Positions 30,382 to 39,133 of a stretch of 64,000 nucleotides of DNA are shown here, piece after piece. The DNA is taken from positions 1 through 64,000 of the forward strand of contig NZ_VSEY01000019.1 in assembly GCF_008086045.1 (NCBI RefSeq), written 5' to 3'. The stretch is from Nonomuraea sp. PA05 (GTDB lineage: Bacteria; Actinomycetota; Actinomycetes; Streptosporangiales; Streptosporangiaceae). Numbering within the stretch: the stretch's first letter is position 1; each line of letters starts with the position of its first letter. The position numbers and the translations under genes are program-made. The notes under the pieces are model-generated. The model ran no database searches. It was given only the letters and a program-made list of their open reading frames with translations, and was not told where the DNA came from.

Positions 30382-30858
30382 GCCGAGGAGTTCCTCCCAG
30401 GGGTGGCGGGTGTTGGTGCGGCGAGTGGTGTCGAGGGCCTCGGCCAGCCGCCAGAGGCCCGGCCGCGCGCGAACCCCCGCCCGCCCCATCGGATCGACGG
30501 CCCGCAGCTCGAACCGCACGCCCATCACGTCGAGCACCGCCGACGCACCGTCGGAGGGCCCCGCGCGAGTGACGAGGGAGCCGTCGTAGTCGGGGTCGCG
30601 GACGTGATCGGCCAGCAGGTCGGCCACCTCCGACGCGTAGGGCCCGTCGCGCCACTCGATGTGCCAGCTGTGGTCGGCTCCACGCCACCACGTCAGGTCG
30701 CGGCACGACTCGATGAACTCGGCCTCGGAGGCCAGCGCGGCCATCACGCGGCCGAACGCCTCGTACCGGCGGGCGCTGGTGAGCGAGAGGTCGTCGCCTT
30801 GGTCCGGAGACGTGCCGCTCTTCGGCCGCCGCAACGCGTGCTTTCGCTTCACAGGCAT
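30376..30858 (-). CDS. Hypothetical protein
   Basis: 160 residues, no recognised domain and no signal peptide or membrane segment. It starts with a Lys/Arg-rich stretch (MPVKRKHALRRPKSG). A central region is rich in Trp and Asp (LTWWRGADHSWHIEWRDGPYASEV), and it ends HPWEELLGG. Codon use matches the neighbours. ATG start. It is convergent with the acyl-CoA dehydrogenase gene and divergent from the luciferase-like gene, so the KstR2-like box at 30913 could affect it too. Confidence 0.6.
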   Translation of the reverse strand: MPVKRKHALRRPKSGTSPDQGDDLSLTSARRYEAFGRVMAALASEAEFIESCRDLTWWRGADHSWHIEWRDGPYASEVADLLADHVRDPDYDGSLVTRAGPSDGASAVLDVMGVRFELRAVDPMGRAGVRARPGLWRLAEALDTTRRTNTRHPWEELLGG

Positions 30859-30912
30859 CCACTCTGATCGCCGCCGCGCCCTTCCCGCAAGTCTTTGCCG
30901 CTGATACGCTCT

Positions 30913-30930
30913 ACCAAGCGAGCGCTTGGT
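30913..30930 (+). promoter_or_regulatory. KstR2-like operator upstream of the luciferase-like gene
   Basis: An 18-bp perfect palindrome (7-bp arms ACCAAGC/GCTTGGT, 4-bp spacer). The 14-mer at 30917-30930 fits AnCAAGnnCTTGnT with one mismatch. It lies 22 bases before the ATG at 30953; a possible -10 (TACGCT, 30905-30910) is just upstream. Confidence 0.6.
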
Positions 30931-30952
30931 TTCCTACTTCGCCGGAGGCGCG

Positions 30953-32023
30953 ATGACGTCGTCCCTACGGATCAGCCTGGGGTATGAGCTGGAGGTACGC
31001 GGTCGCACCCGCGAGGTCGAGCAGCAGGCGTTCCAGAACGTGATCGATCAGGTCGTCCTGGGCGACCGGCTGGGCTGCGAGGCCGCCTGGTTCGTGGAGC
31101 ACCACTTCACCAGGGGCTTCTCCCACTCCTCCGCCCCCGATCTGGTCCTGGCCGCCATCTCGCAGCGCACCGAGCGCATCCGCCTGGGGCTCGGGGTGGT
31201 GCTGCTGCCGTTCCAGTCACCGATCCGCACGGCCGAACGCGTCGCCACCCTGGACGTCCTGAGCGGCGGCCGGGTCGAGTTCGGCACCGGGCGGGGCGCG
31301 TCCCCGCTGGAGTACCAGGCCTTCCAGCGGCCGTTCGAGAAGTCGCGGCAGATCTGGGAGGACTCCCTGGAGGCCACGCTGGCCATCTGGCAGGCCGACG
31401 GCGAGCCCGTCAGCCGGTCGAACGAGTTCTTCGAGATCCCCGACGTGGCCGTCTACCCGCGTCCGGCCCAGCGGCCCCACCCACCCGTCTGGGTGGCCTC
31501 GACCTCGCTGGAGGGGTATCTGGCCGCCGCCAGGCACGGCTACAACCTGCTCGGCATGACCATGCTCAAGGGCATCGACGACGTCGCCGCCGACATCGCG
31601 CGATACCGGGAGTGCCTGGCCGAACACGGCTACGACCCGGCCACCCGCCGCGTCGCGCTGATGATCCCCTGGCACGTCGCCCCCACCCGCGACGAGGCCA
31701 CCGCCACGGCCGCCGACCCCGTCCTGTGGTACATCCGCCGCCAGGTCAACCTCGTCACCCCGCCCGACTACTACGACGCCCGCCACGCCACCCACCGCGT
31801 GCTCGGCCAGCTCGCCGCCGGCCTGCCGCCGGAGGAGGCGATGGCCACGCTGCGCGAGCACCTGATGGTGGTCGTGGACGACGTGGAGGGCTCGCGCAAG
31901 GCCCTGGCCAGGATCGCCGAGGCGGGCGCGACGGACCTGATCATCCAGGCGCAGGTGGGCGGCCTGGCGCACGAGCGGGTGTGCGAGTCGATCTCCCTGT
32001 TCATGAAGGACGTGATGCGTTGA
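30953..32023 (+). CDS. LLM-class flavin-dependent oxidoreductase
   Basis: Luciferase-like (bacterial luciferase fold) oxidoreductase or monooxygenase, 356 residues. It shows AAWFVEHHF near residue 45, the core LGVVLLPFQSPIRTAERVATLDVLSGGRVEFGTGRG (positions about 84-119) and PPVWVAS. The ATG at 30953 has GGAGG 4-5 bases upstream. It needs reduced flavin, so the flavin reductase at 58614, behind a matching operator, is a candidate partner. It starts a tight run of five or six plus-strand genes. Confidence 0.85.
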   Translation: MTSSLRISLGYELEVRGRTREVEQQAFQNVIDQVVLGDRLGCEAAWFVEHHFTRGFSHSSAPDLVLAAISQRTERIRLGLGVVLLPFQSPIRTAERVATLDVLSGGRVEFGTGRGASPLEYQAFQRPFEKSRQIWEDSLEATLAIWQADGEPVSRSNEFFEIPDVAVYPRPAQRPHPPVWVASTSLEGYLAAARHGYNLLGMTMLKGIDDVAADIARYRECLAEHGYDPATRRVALMIPWHVAPTRDEATATAADPVLWYIRRQVNLVTPPDYYDARHATHRVLGQLAAGLPPEEAMATLREHLMVVVDDVEGSRKALARIAEAGATDLIIQAQVGGLAHERVCESISLFMKDVMR

Positions 32024-33084
32024 TGGCACGCTGGCTGACCCGGGACGACCTCGGGGCCGCCGCGGGCTCGGCCACCGGGCTGCTGCTGGTCTCCCCCGAC
32101 GTGTCCAGCGTCTTCCCGCTGTCCCCCGGCGACCGTACGGCGGCGGCGGGCCTGACGGGGGCGGCGCTGCGCGAGGCGGGGGCCGGCGAGCGCGACCGCG
32201 TCGTGGTGGCCCTCGCCGAGCCGGCCGGCGCGCTGTGGACGTCGGCGGCGGCGGACGTGGCGGAGGCCGCCGCCCGCGTGGATCCGCGCGGCCGGATGCG
32301 CCTGCACCACGCGCTGAGCGCGCTGAAGGCCACCACGCTGGTCGCGACCCCGACGGGCGCGATGGACTTCCTGGCCCGCCTGCATCTGGAGTTCCTGCTG
32401 GACCCGCTGGACCTCGGGCTCAGGAACATCGTGCTGACCGGCGAGATCGCCGCCAAGCGCACGCTCGGGCACCTGGCCGGCGAGTTCGGCGCGACGGTCA
32501 CGGAGGTGCTGGCCAGCCCGTTCAGCGGCGGCGCGCTGGCCTGGCGCGGCGCGGAGGAGGAGCCGCTGCGGCCGCTGGCGGACGGCGTGCTGGGGCTGGC
32601 CGCCCTGGCCAAGGACGGCCCCCCGGACGGGGACGGGCCGGCGGAGCTGGTCGTCACCCCGGCGGCGCACTCGACGCTCGGTGACGCCGTGCTGCGCACC
32701 GGGCTCGTGGCCAGGGCCGCGGACGGCGAGGGCATCCCCGCGCCGGCCCACACGGTGGGCGAGCACGTGCTGGTCAGGGGCGTGTGGCTGGCACTGCCGC
32801 GCATCGACAAGGCGCTGTCGCGTATCGACGGCGTGGCGGGGTGGGAGCTGGCGATCAGCCGGCAGGGGACGCTCGACACGGCGGCGCTCACGGTGACGTT
32901 CGCCCGGCGGAGCCTGGTCGGCAACCCCATGTGGAAGTCGCGGATCGAGCAGGCCGTGCGGGCGCTGACCCCCGTGTCGATCGCCGTGGAGATCGCCCAG
33001 GAGGTCTCCGAGACGCCCGCGCCCGGCACCGTGCACGACCTGCGCGGCCACCACCTCGGCAGGGACCGGGCGCTCATCACCTAA
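32023..33084 (+). CDS. PaaK-like adenylate-forming protein, degenerate N-terminus
   Basis: 353 residues resembling the later two-thirds of phenylacetate-CoA ligases. Matches include HLEFLLDPLDLGLRNIVLTGE and the C-terminal HTVGEHVLVRGVWLALPRIDKALSRIDG-type region (about residues 245-275). The expected P-loop (SSGTTGxPT) is absent: the N-terminus begins near that point with GLLLVSPDVSSVFPLSPGDR instead. It may therefore not adenylate on its own. The ATG overlaps the previous stop by one base (TGATG); the frame upstream is a shadow. Family assignment is moderate. Confidence 0.55.
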   Translation: MARWLTRDDLGAAAGSATGLLLVSPDVSSVFPLSPGDRTAAAGLTGAALREAGAGERDRVVVALAEPAGALWTSAAADVAEAAARVDPRGRMRLHHALSALKATTLVATPTGAMDFLARLHLEFLLDPLDLGLRNIVLTGEIAAKRTLGHLAGEFGATVTEVLASPFSGGALAWRGAEEEPLRPLADGVLGLAALAKDGPPDGDGPAELVVTPAAHSTLGDAVLRTGLVARAADGEGIPAPAHTVGEHVLVRGVWLALPRIDKALSRIDGVAGWELAISRQGTLDTAALTVTFARRSLVGNPMWKSRIEQAVRALTPVSIAVEIAQEVSETPAPGTVHDLRGHHLGRDRALIT

Positions 33085-33096
33085 GGGGGGCAGCCG

Positions 33097-34605
33097 ATGG
33101 GATCGATGCCGGGCTGGGGGACGCTCCCCCGCATGCTGCGCGACCAGGCCGCACGCCATCCGGACCAGGTCGTGATCGCCGATCCCGCGGGCCCGCGGCT
33201 GACGCTCGCCGGGTTGCGCGAGGCGGCCTCGCGGGTCGCGCGCGGCCTCGCGGCGCTCGGTGTGCGGCCGGGTGACCGGGTGGCGCTGTGGGGGGTGAAC
33301 TCGTCCCACTGGGTGGTCCACGCGTTCGGGATCTGGGACGCGGGAGCGGTGCTCGTGCCGCTGTCGCCCCGCTACAAGGGCATCGAGGCCGCCCAGCTCC
33401 TCACCAGGACCGGCGCTGAGGTGCTGGTCGCGGAGGACTCCCTGGCTGCGCTGCTGCCCGCGCTGCCCGGCCTGCGGCACGTCGTGCCCGAGGTCGGGAG
33501 CGGCGCTCTGGCGCCCGTCCAGGAGGCCGAGGAGCGGGCGCTGGCCGTACGGCCCGGCGACCTGTGCGAGATCATGTCCACCTCCGGCACCACCGGCACG
33601 CCCAAGGGCGTGATGATCGACCACTCCCAGGTGCTGCGCGGCTACTGGGACTGGTCGGAGATCGTCGCCCTCGACGAGCACGACCGCTACCCGGTGATCG
33701 CGCCGTTCAGCCACGGGTTCGGGCTCAACGCCGGGCTCGTCGCCTGCGTGCTGCGCCGCGCCACGATGATCCCGATCGCGGCCTTCACACCGGACGGGCT
33801 GATGTCGCTGATCTCCGGGGAGCGGGTCACGGTGCTGGCCGGGCCGCCCACGCTGTTCCACCGCATGCTGGACGAGCTGGACCGCGGCTCCTGGGACGTC
33901 TCGTCGCTGCGGGTCGCCATCTGCGGCGCGGCCGCCGTGCCGGCCGGCCTGATCAGGCGGCTGGTCGAGCAGGCCGGGCTGCGACGCATGATCAACGCGT
34001 ACGGGCTGATGGAGGGCACGGTCGTCTCCATGACCAGGGCGGGCGACCCCATCGAGGTGATCGCGAACACCACCGGCAGGCCCGTGCCGGGCATCGAGGT
34101 GGCGGTGGTGGACGACGACGGCAAGCCTGTCGCGCCCGGCGAGCGCGGCGAGATCCTGCAGCGCGGCTACGGCGTGATGCGCGGCTACTGGGACGAGCCC
34201 GAGCGGACGGCCGAGGTGATCGACGCGGACGGCTGGCTGCACACCGGCGACGTCGGCGTGCTGGACGAGGCGGGCAACCTGGCCATCGTGGACCGCAAGA
34301 AGGACCTGTACATCGTCAACGGGTTCAACGTCTCCCCCGCCGAGGTCGAGTCGCTGCTGCTGCGGGAGGGCTCGCTGGCGCAGGTCGCGGTGGTGGGCGT
34401 GCCCGACAGGGTCTCCGGCGAGTCCGGGCTGGCGTACGTGGTGCCCAGGCCCGGCGTGACGGCCGACCCCGAGTCCCTGCTCGTGTGGGCGCGCGCCAAC
34501 ATGTCCGGCTACAAGGTGCCCCGGCGGATCGTGGTGCTGGACGCGCTGCCGACCAACGCCAACGGCAAGGTGGACAAGGTCATTCTGCGCCGTCACGAAA
34601 CGTAG
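33097..34605 (+). CDS. fadD3: Acyl-CoA synthetase, FadD3-like
   Basis: 502-residue ANL-family CoA ligase, the same size as mycobacterial FadD3, which activates the steroid-derived HIP propionate side chain. The P-loop is STSGTTGTPKG (near residue 162). Later motifs are NAYGLMEG, DGWLHTGDVG, IVDRKKDLYIVNGFNVSPAEVE and a C-terminal catalytic Lys in NANGKVDK. ATG start. It follows the PaaK-like gene with a 12-base gap in the operon behind the KstR2-like box at 30913. The HIP substrate is inferred from that context and general similarity. Confidence 0.65.
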   Translation: MGSMPGWGTLPRMLRDQAARHPDQVVIADPAGPRLTLAGLREAASRVARGLAALGVRPGDRVALWGVNSSHWVVHAFGIWDAGAVLVPLSPRYKGIEAAQLLTRTGAEVLVAEDSLAALLPALPGLRHVVPEVGSGALAPVQEAEERALAVRPGDLCEIMSTSGTTGTPKGVMIDHSQVLRGYWDWSEIVALDEHDRYPVIAPFSHGFGLNAGLVACVLRRATMIPIAAFTPDGLMSLISGERVTVLAGPPTLFHRMLDELDRGSWDVSSLRVAICGAAAVPAGLIRRLVEQAGLRRMINAYGLMEGTVVSMTRAGDPIEVIANTTGRPVPGIEVAVVDDDGKPVAPGERGEILQRGYGVMRGYWDEPERTAEVIDADGWLHTGDVGVLDEAGNLAIVDRKKDLYIVNGFNVSPAEVESLLLREGSLAQVAVVGVPDRVSGESGLAYVVPRPGVTADPESLLVWARANMSGYKVPRRIVVLDALPTNANGKVDKVILRRHET

Positions 34606-34645
34606 CGGAGTAGCGTGGAGGCACGCCCTTCGTCCGGGAGCCGCC

Positions 34646-35827
34646 ATGTTGCGCCTGCTCGCCGGTGAGGCCGCACGTAGGTTCGGGGGGCGCGCGGCCG
34701 TCGTCACCGGCTCCGCCCTGCTGTCCTTCGCCGACCTCGACCGGCTCTCCGACCAGGTCGCCGCCGGGCTCGCCCATCGTGGCGCCCGCGTCGGCGACGT
34801 CGTGGTGCTGGCGTTGCCCGACGGGCCGGAGTTCGTGATCTGTTACGTGGCGGCGGCCAAGATCGGCGCGGTCACCGCCGGGATCGGGGTGGAGCGCCTG
34901 GGCCTGCTGGCCAGCCTGGACCCGGCCATCGTGATCACCGCGCCGAGCGTGCTGCCGCCGCTGACCGGGCTGGACGTGGTGACGCTGCCCACCGACCGGG
35001 GCCGGCGCTCGCCGCTGACCTACGACCCCGTCCGGCTCACCGGCCTGCGCAGGCCCGAACCGCCTCCGCCGCCGTTCCCGCCGGACCCCGCCCGGCCGGT
35101 GGTGATCACGTTCACCGGGGGCAGGACGGGGCCGCCCAAGGGGGTCGTGTTCGGCAACCGCCAGCTCGAAGCGATCCGCGCCCACGGGGCCGGGCTCCGG
35201 TGGGGCACCGGGGACGCCAGGCTGGTGCCGCACCCGCTCGGACAGCTCGGCTTCGTCACCCGGCTGCCGGTGGTCCTGCAGACCGGGCGCACCTGCCACG
35301 TCGTGCCCCAGTGGAGCCCCGACGCGGCGCTGCGGGTGCTGCGCGACCACAAGATCGGGGTGCTGCAGGGCACCCCGTACCAGTTGTCGCGCATTCTCGA
35401 CCTGCGCGAGGACCTGCCGGCGCTGACCCTCATCCTGGCCGGCGGCGCCCCCGCCACCCCGGCGCTGATCAGGGCGTTGCGCACCAGATACGGCGTGCCC
35501 GTCTGCAACCGCTACCTCTGCACGGAAGCCGGGCTCGGGCTCGGCACCGCGCCCGACGACCCGCCCGAGGACGCGGAGCTCAGCGTGGGCAGGCCGCGCA
35601 CCGGCGTGAACGTCTCCATCAGGGACGGAGAGGGCCGCGCGCTGCCCGACGAGGACCACGGAGAGGTGCTGCTCCGCTCGGAAGCCGTCATGAGCGGTTA
35701 CGTTGGCAGGAGCCCCGATCATGCGGTATTCGCCAAGGACGGGTTCATCCGCACCGGCGACCGGGGATACATCGATCACACTGGCCGGTTACGTCTGGTG
35801 GGACGTGTCGCACGGAGACCGGCATAG
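34646..35827 (+). CDS. ANL-superfamily protein lacking the C-terminal domain
   Basis: 393 residues: an N-terminal AMP-binding domain with a recognisable but altered P-loop (FTGGRTGPPKGV), LAGGAPATPALIRALR, and the A7-like GFIRTGDRGYID. It ends right after GRLRLVGR, the hinge, so the whole ~110-residue C-terminal domain with the catalytic Lys is missing. No continuation exists in any frame because the next gene starts 10 bases later. ATG with GGGAG upstream. It may form only an adenylate, work with another ligase, or be inactive. Confidence 0.75.
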   Translation: MLRLLAGEAARRFGGRAAVVTGSALLSFADLDRLSDQVAAGLAHRGARVGDVVVLALPDGPEFVICYVAAAKIGAVTAGIGVERLGLLASLDPAIVITAPSVLPPLTGLDVVTLPTDRGRRSPLTYDPVRLTGLRRPEPPPPPFPPDPARPVVITFTGGRTGPPKGVVFGNRQLEAIRAHGAGLRWGTGDARLVPHPLGQLGFVTRLPVVLQTGRTCHVVPQWSPDAALRVLRDHKIGVLQGTPYQLSRILDLREDLPALTLILAGGAPATPALIRALRTRYGVPVCNRYLCTEAGLGLGTAPDDPPEDAELSVGRPRTGVNVSIRDGEGRALPDEDHGEVLLRSEAVMSGYVGRSPDHAVFAKDGFIRTGDRGYIDHTGRLRLVGRVARRPA

Positions 35828-35836
35828 GGAGGCGGC

Positions 35837-37138
35837 GTGACGTTGCACGTGGCGGTCATCGGGTCGGGCCCCGCCGGGATCTACACGGCCGAGGCGCTGG
35901 TCAAACAGTCGGCGGAGCCGGTCGAGGTCGACGTCGTCGAACGGCTGCCGACCCCGTACGGGCTGGTCCGGTACGGCGTGGCGCCCGACCACACCTCGAT
36001 CAAGTCGATCGCGAACTACCTGCGCAAGGTGCTGGAGCTGCCCCAGGTGCGCTTCCTCGGCGGCGTCCGCCTCGGCTCCGACGTGTCGGTCGAGGACCTG
36101 CTCGGCGTCTACGACGCGGTCGTCTACTGCACGGGCGCGATGGTCGACAGGAAGCTCGGCATCCCCGGCGAGGACCTGCCGGGCAGCGTCGCCGCGACCG
36201 ACTTCGTGAACTGGTACTGCGGGCACCCCGACGTCGATCCCGGCCGGTTCACGCTCGACACCTCCGAGGTCGCGGTGATCGGCGTCGGCAACGTCGCCGT
36301 GGACGTCGTGCGCGTCCTGGCCAAGACGGCCGACGAGCTGCGCGCCACCGACGTGCCGCACGAGGTGCTGCAGCGGCTCGGCGAGAGCGAGGTGAAGGCC
36401 ATCCACATGGTCGGCCGGCGCGGCCCCGAGCACGCCAAGTTCACCCTCAAGGAGCTGCGCGAGCTGGGCGAGCTGGCCAACGCCGACGTGTGCGTGCGCC
36501 CCGACGAGGCCGTCGTGCCGGGCGGTGACTTCCCGCGCCAGGTGCAGGGCAACATCAAGGTGCTGCAGGGCTGGGCCGGTCGGGAGCCGGTGGGCCGCCC
36601 GCGCCGCTTGGACGTGCGCTTCTGGATGCGGCCCGTCGAGATACTCGGTGCCGAGCGGGTCGAGGGGCTCAAGCTCGAACGCACCCGCCTGTCGGAGGAG
36701 GGCCGCGTGGTCGGCACCGGCGAGTACGAGACGCTGCCGGTCGGCATGGTGCTGCGCTCGGTCGGTTACCAGAGCGTGCCGCTGCCCGGGGTGCCGTTCT
36801 CCGAGCGGACCATGACCGTGCCGAACGAGGCCGGGCGGGTGCGCGACCGCGAGTACGTGGCGGGCTGGCTCAAACGCGGGCCCACCGGGGTGATCGGCAC
36901 CAACAAGTCCGACGCGGCGGAGACCGTCCGCACGCTGCTGGCCGACCTCGACGGCGGCGAGCGCGTCGGCTCCGGCGGCATCGACGTGCTGCTCGCCGAG
37001 CGCGGGGTCCGGCCGATCACCTACGAGGAGTGGCAGGCCATCGAGGCGGCCGAGGCGGAGCTCGCCCAGTCGCTCAGCCGGGGCGAACGCGTCAAGCTCG
37101 TCGGACTGGAGGCCATGCTCCGTGCCTGCCGTCCCTGA
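35837..37138 (+). CDS. fprA: Ferredoxin/adrenodoxin-type NADP+ reductase (FprA-like)
   Basis: FAD flavoprotein that passes electrons from NADPH to ferredoxin, 433 residues. N-terminal FAD motif AVIGSGPAGIYTAEALV, the family segment RLPTPYGLVRYGVAPDH, the NADP motif VIGVGNVAVDVVRVL and the C-terminal GWLKRGPTGVIGTNKSDA (FAD/NADP contact). GTG start 9 bases after the previous stop. It is likely to reduce a ferredoxin feeding a P450 or Rieske oxygenase; none is in the window. Confidence 0.92.
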   Translation: MTLHVAVIGSGPAGIYTAEALVKQSAEPVEVDVVERLPTPYGLVRYGVAPDHTSIKSIANYLRKVLELPQVRFLGGVRLGSDVSVEDLLGVYDAVVYCTGAMVDRKLGIPGEDLPGSVAATDFVNWYCGHPDVDPGRFTLDTSEVAVIGVGNVAVDVVRVLAKTADELRATDVPHEVLQRLGESEVKAIHMVGRRGPEHAKFTLKELRELGELANADVCVRPDEAVVPGGDFPRQVQGNIKVLQGWAGREPVGRPRRLDVRFWMRPVEILGAERVEGLKLERTRLSEEGRVVGTGEYETLPVGMVLRSVGYQSVPLPGVPFSERTMTVPNEAGRVRDREYVAGWLKRGPTGVIGTNKSDAAETVRTLLADLDGGERVGSGGIDVLLAERGVRPITYEEWQAIEAAEAELAQSLSRGERVKLVGLEAMLRACRP

Positions 37139-38264
37139 GGGTTTCGCCGAGGCGTACCGGCTGCAGCAGGCCCGCTATCCCGAGGCCAGGCCCGGCTGGC
37201 AGCCCGTGCACACCGTGTACGTGCCGGCCGACCGCTTCTCCGCCGGCACCGTCACCGAATGGGGCGACCAGGCGCTGTCGCTGCTCAAGGCCCACCTGGC
37301 CGGGCCCGGCGAGGTGGCCGAGGTCTTCGGCGTGCCGTCCGGGCTCGCCGCCGTGGTGCACGAGATGTTACTGCGCAAGCTGTCCACCGAGCCGGTCGAG
37401 GACCTGCGCGTCGACTTCGAGGACGGCTACGGCGTGCGGCCGGGCGCCGTCGAGGACGGCCACGTCACGCAGGCCGTCGAGGCGATCGCCGCGATGCACG
37501 CGGCCGGGACGCTGCCGAGGCGGTGGGGGCCCCGGGTGAAGTCGTTCGCCGACGGCGACCCCGAGCGGTCGGCGCGCACCCTCCACGGGTTCGTCACCGG
37601 GGTGGCCGGGCAGGTCGGTGAGCTGCCCGGCGGGTTCACGGTGACCTTCCCCAAGGTGCTGATGGAGGCCTACCTCGGGCAGTTCGTGAGCGTGCTGGAG
37701 GAGCTGGAGCGCGGGCTCGGGACGCGACTGCGGTTCGAGATGCAGGTGGAGGCGCCGCAGACGCTGCCGTTCCTGCGCGGCGATCTGAACGAGTCGCTGG
37801 GCGGGCGGCTGGCGGCGGCGCACTTCGGCGTCTTCGACTACACGGCCGCGCTGGGGCTGCCGCCGCACGAGCAACGGCTCGACCATCCCGCCTGCGACCA
37901 CGCGCGGCACGTCATGCAGACGGCGTTCGCGGGGACGGGGGTGGAGCTGTCGGACGGATCCCTGGCCGCCTCGCCCGCCTCCGACCGTGCGGGGGACGTG
38001 CACGGGTTGTGGCGGCGGCACGCCGAGCTGGTCCGCCACTCGTTGCGGCACGGCTTCTACCAGGGGTGGGACATGCACCCGTCGCATCTGGTGAGCCGGT
38101 TCGCCACCGTGTACGCCTTCCACCTGGCGCGGTACGAGTCGTACCGGGAGCGGGTGCTGGCCTGGGAGGAGCGCCGGTCGGCCGGGGGCGGCGTGATGGA
38201 CGAGCCCGCCACGATCCGCACCCTGGCGGCCGCCCTGCGCCGCGCGGACGCCGCCCTGCCCTGA
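37122..38264 (+). CDS. CitE-like/HpcH-type aldolase family protein (DUF6986)
   Basis: 380 residues with the features of the citrate-lyase-beta/HpcH aldolase barrel: DLRVDFEDGYG (metal-binding acidic strand), RFEMQVEAPQT and HFGVFDYTAALGL. The C-terminal MHPSHLVSRFATVY stretch also fits. GTG start at 37122 has GGAGG upstream and lies inside the end of fprA (17-base overlap), implying coupling. The specific reaction is not known; C-C lyase activity is inferred from the fold. Confidence 0.75.
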   Translation: MPAVPEGFAEAYRLQQARYPEARPGWQPVHTVYVPADRFSAGTVTEWGDQALSLLKAHLAGPGEVAEVFGVPSGLAAVVHEMLLRKLSTEPVEDLRVDFEDGYGVRPGAVEDGHVTQAVEAIAAMHAAGTLPRRWGPRVKSFADGDPERSARTLHGFVTGVAGQVGELPGGFTVTFPKVLMEAYLGQFVSVLEELERGLGTRLRFEMQVEAPQTLPFLRGDLNESLGGRLAAAHFGVFDYTAALGLPPHEQRLDHPACDHARHVMQTAFAGTGVELSDGSLAASPASDRAGDVHGLWRRHAELVRHSLRHGFYQGWDMHPSHLVSRFATVYAFHLARYESYRERVLAWEERRSAGGGVMDEPATIRTLAAALRRADAALP

Positions 38265-38277
38265 ACTCCCGGCCGGC

Positions 38278-38958
38278 TCAGTCGCGCTCCACCAGGGCCC
38301 GCCACTGGCGTACCAGACGCCACTCGACCGGGTCCGACCAGCTCGCCCGCACGGCCGAGCCGACGTGGAAGGCGCGGATGCCGTAGTCGAGCAGGGCGGG
38401 CACGTGGGCGGGCCGCAACCCGCCGCCGGCCAGCACGATCGACCCGTCACCCGCGTCGGCGCGCGCCTTCAGCACGGGCAGGCCGTCGCCCACGCCGGTG
38501 GGCGCGCCCGAGGTGAGCACGGTGGCCAGGTTCGGCAGCAGCCGCACGGCCCGCCAGGCGGCCTGCACGTCGGCGGCGTGATCGACGGCGCGGTGGAACG
38601 TCCACGGCAGCGGCGAGACGGCGTGGATGAGCGCCTCGGTGGCGGTCAGGTCCACGGCTCCCGCGCCGTCGAGGAAACCGAACACGAACCCGGCCGCGCC
38701 GGCCTGCTTCAGCGCCTTGGCGTCGCGGCTGAGCCGCTCGACGACGTCGGGGTCGGCCGTGAAGCTCGCGTCGCAGCGCAGCATCACCATCTGCGGGAGC
38801 GGGCACTCGGCGGCGATCGCGGCGACCGTCTCCGGGGCGGGGGTCAGCCCGTCGGCCGCCATGTCGGCCACGACCTCAAGCCGGTCGGCGCCGCCCTGTT
38901 CGGCGGCCACGGCGTCGCGCACGTTGAGCGCGATCACCTCAAGGAGGGATCCGGTCAT
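38278..38958 (-). CDS. cutC: Copper homeostasis protein CutC
   Basis: CutC-family TIM-barrel protein, 226 residues. Signature segments are LEVIALNVRDAVAAEQGGADRLEV at the N-terminus (positions 5-28), PWTFHRAVDH in the middle and VLTSGAPTGVGDGL then AGGGLRPAHV near the end. The ATG at 38958 is chosen; the longer frame upstream runs through a terminator hairpin and a repeat. There is no Shine-Dalgarno, but a good promoter ends 9 bases before the ATG, so the mRNA is probably leaderless or nearly so. Confidence 0.9.
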   Translation of the reverse strand: MTGSLLEVIALNVRDAVAAEQGGADRLEVVADMAADGLTPAPETVAAIAAECPLPQMVMLRCDASFTADPDVVERLSRDAKALKQAGAAGFVFGFLDGAGAVDLTATEALIHAVSPLPWTFHRAVDHAADVQAAWRAVRLLPNLATVLTSGAPTGVGDGLPVLKARADAGDGSIVLAGGGLRPAHVPALLDYGIRAFHVGSAVRASWSDPVEWRLVRQWRALVERD

Positions 38959-38967
38959 GTGGGAGAG

Positions 38968-38997
38968 GTTATATGGCGCTTTGCGCCCTTGTGCCAG
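38968..38997 (-). promoter_or_regulatory. cutC promoter with embedded inverted repeat
   Basis: On the minus strand CTGGCA (-35, 38992-38997) and TATAAC (-10, 38968-38973) are separated by 18 bases. The spacer holds the inverted repeat GGCGC-AAA-GCGCC (38975-38987), a possible operator. The predicted start is within 2-3 bases of the cutC ATG. Confidence 0.5.
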
Positions 38998-39024
38998 AGA
39001 GTTGACCCGCGCTTCGGGCGCGCA

Positions 39025-39061
39025 CGGGCCCGCACCAAGCTCACGACCTGGTGCGGGCCCG
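39025..39061 (-). terminator. Terminator downstream of the subtilisin-like gene
   Basis: Perfect 13-bp GC-rich stem (39025-39037 with 39049-39061) and an 11-base loop, 52 bases past the subtilase stop and well upstream of cutC. Its right arm is made from the duplicated copy of the gene's 3' end. Confidence 0.75.
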
Positions 39062-39133
39062 CTCCGCCATGGCGCCCGGACCAGGCCCACGACCTGGTGC
39101 GGGACCGCTCCGCTATGGCGCCCTGACCAGGCC
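39042..39133. repeat. Tandem 46-bp duplication of the subtilase 3' end
   Basis: Two adjacent 46-bp units, 39042-39087 and 39088-39133, differ at three positions. The second unit contains the end of the subtilase gene (including its TAG). In the first copy that stop is lost by one base change, and the copy lies outside the gene. Confidence 0.9.

Noticed and set aside
31771..34707. 978-codon minus-strand frame
   Set aside because: Antisense shadow of the PaaK-like and FadD3-like genes; composition is His/Arg/Gly-rich without any motif.
38278..39090. Longer N-terminus for CutC
   Set aside because: The extra 44 codons run through the subtilase terminator and the duplicated repeat, and homologous CutC sequence starts at 38958.
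39042..39133. Insertion-sequence or attachment-site remnant
   Set aside because: The repeat is a local tandem copy of the gene end, with no transposase, tRNA or integrase nearby.
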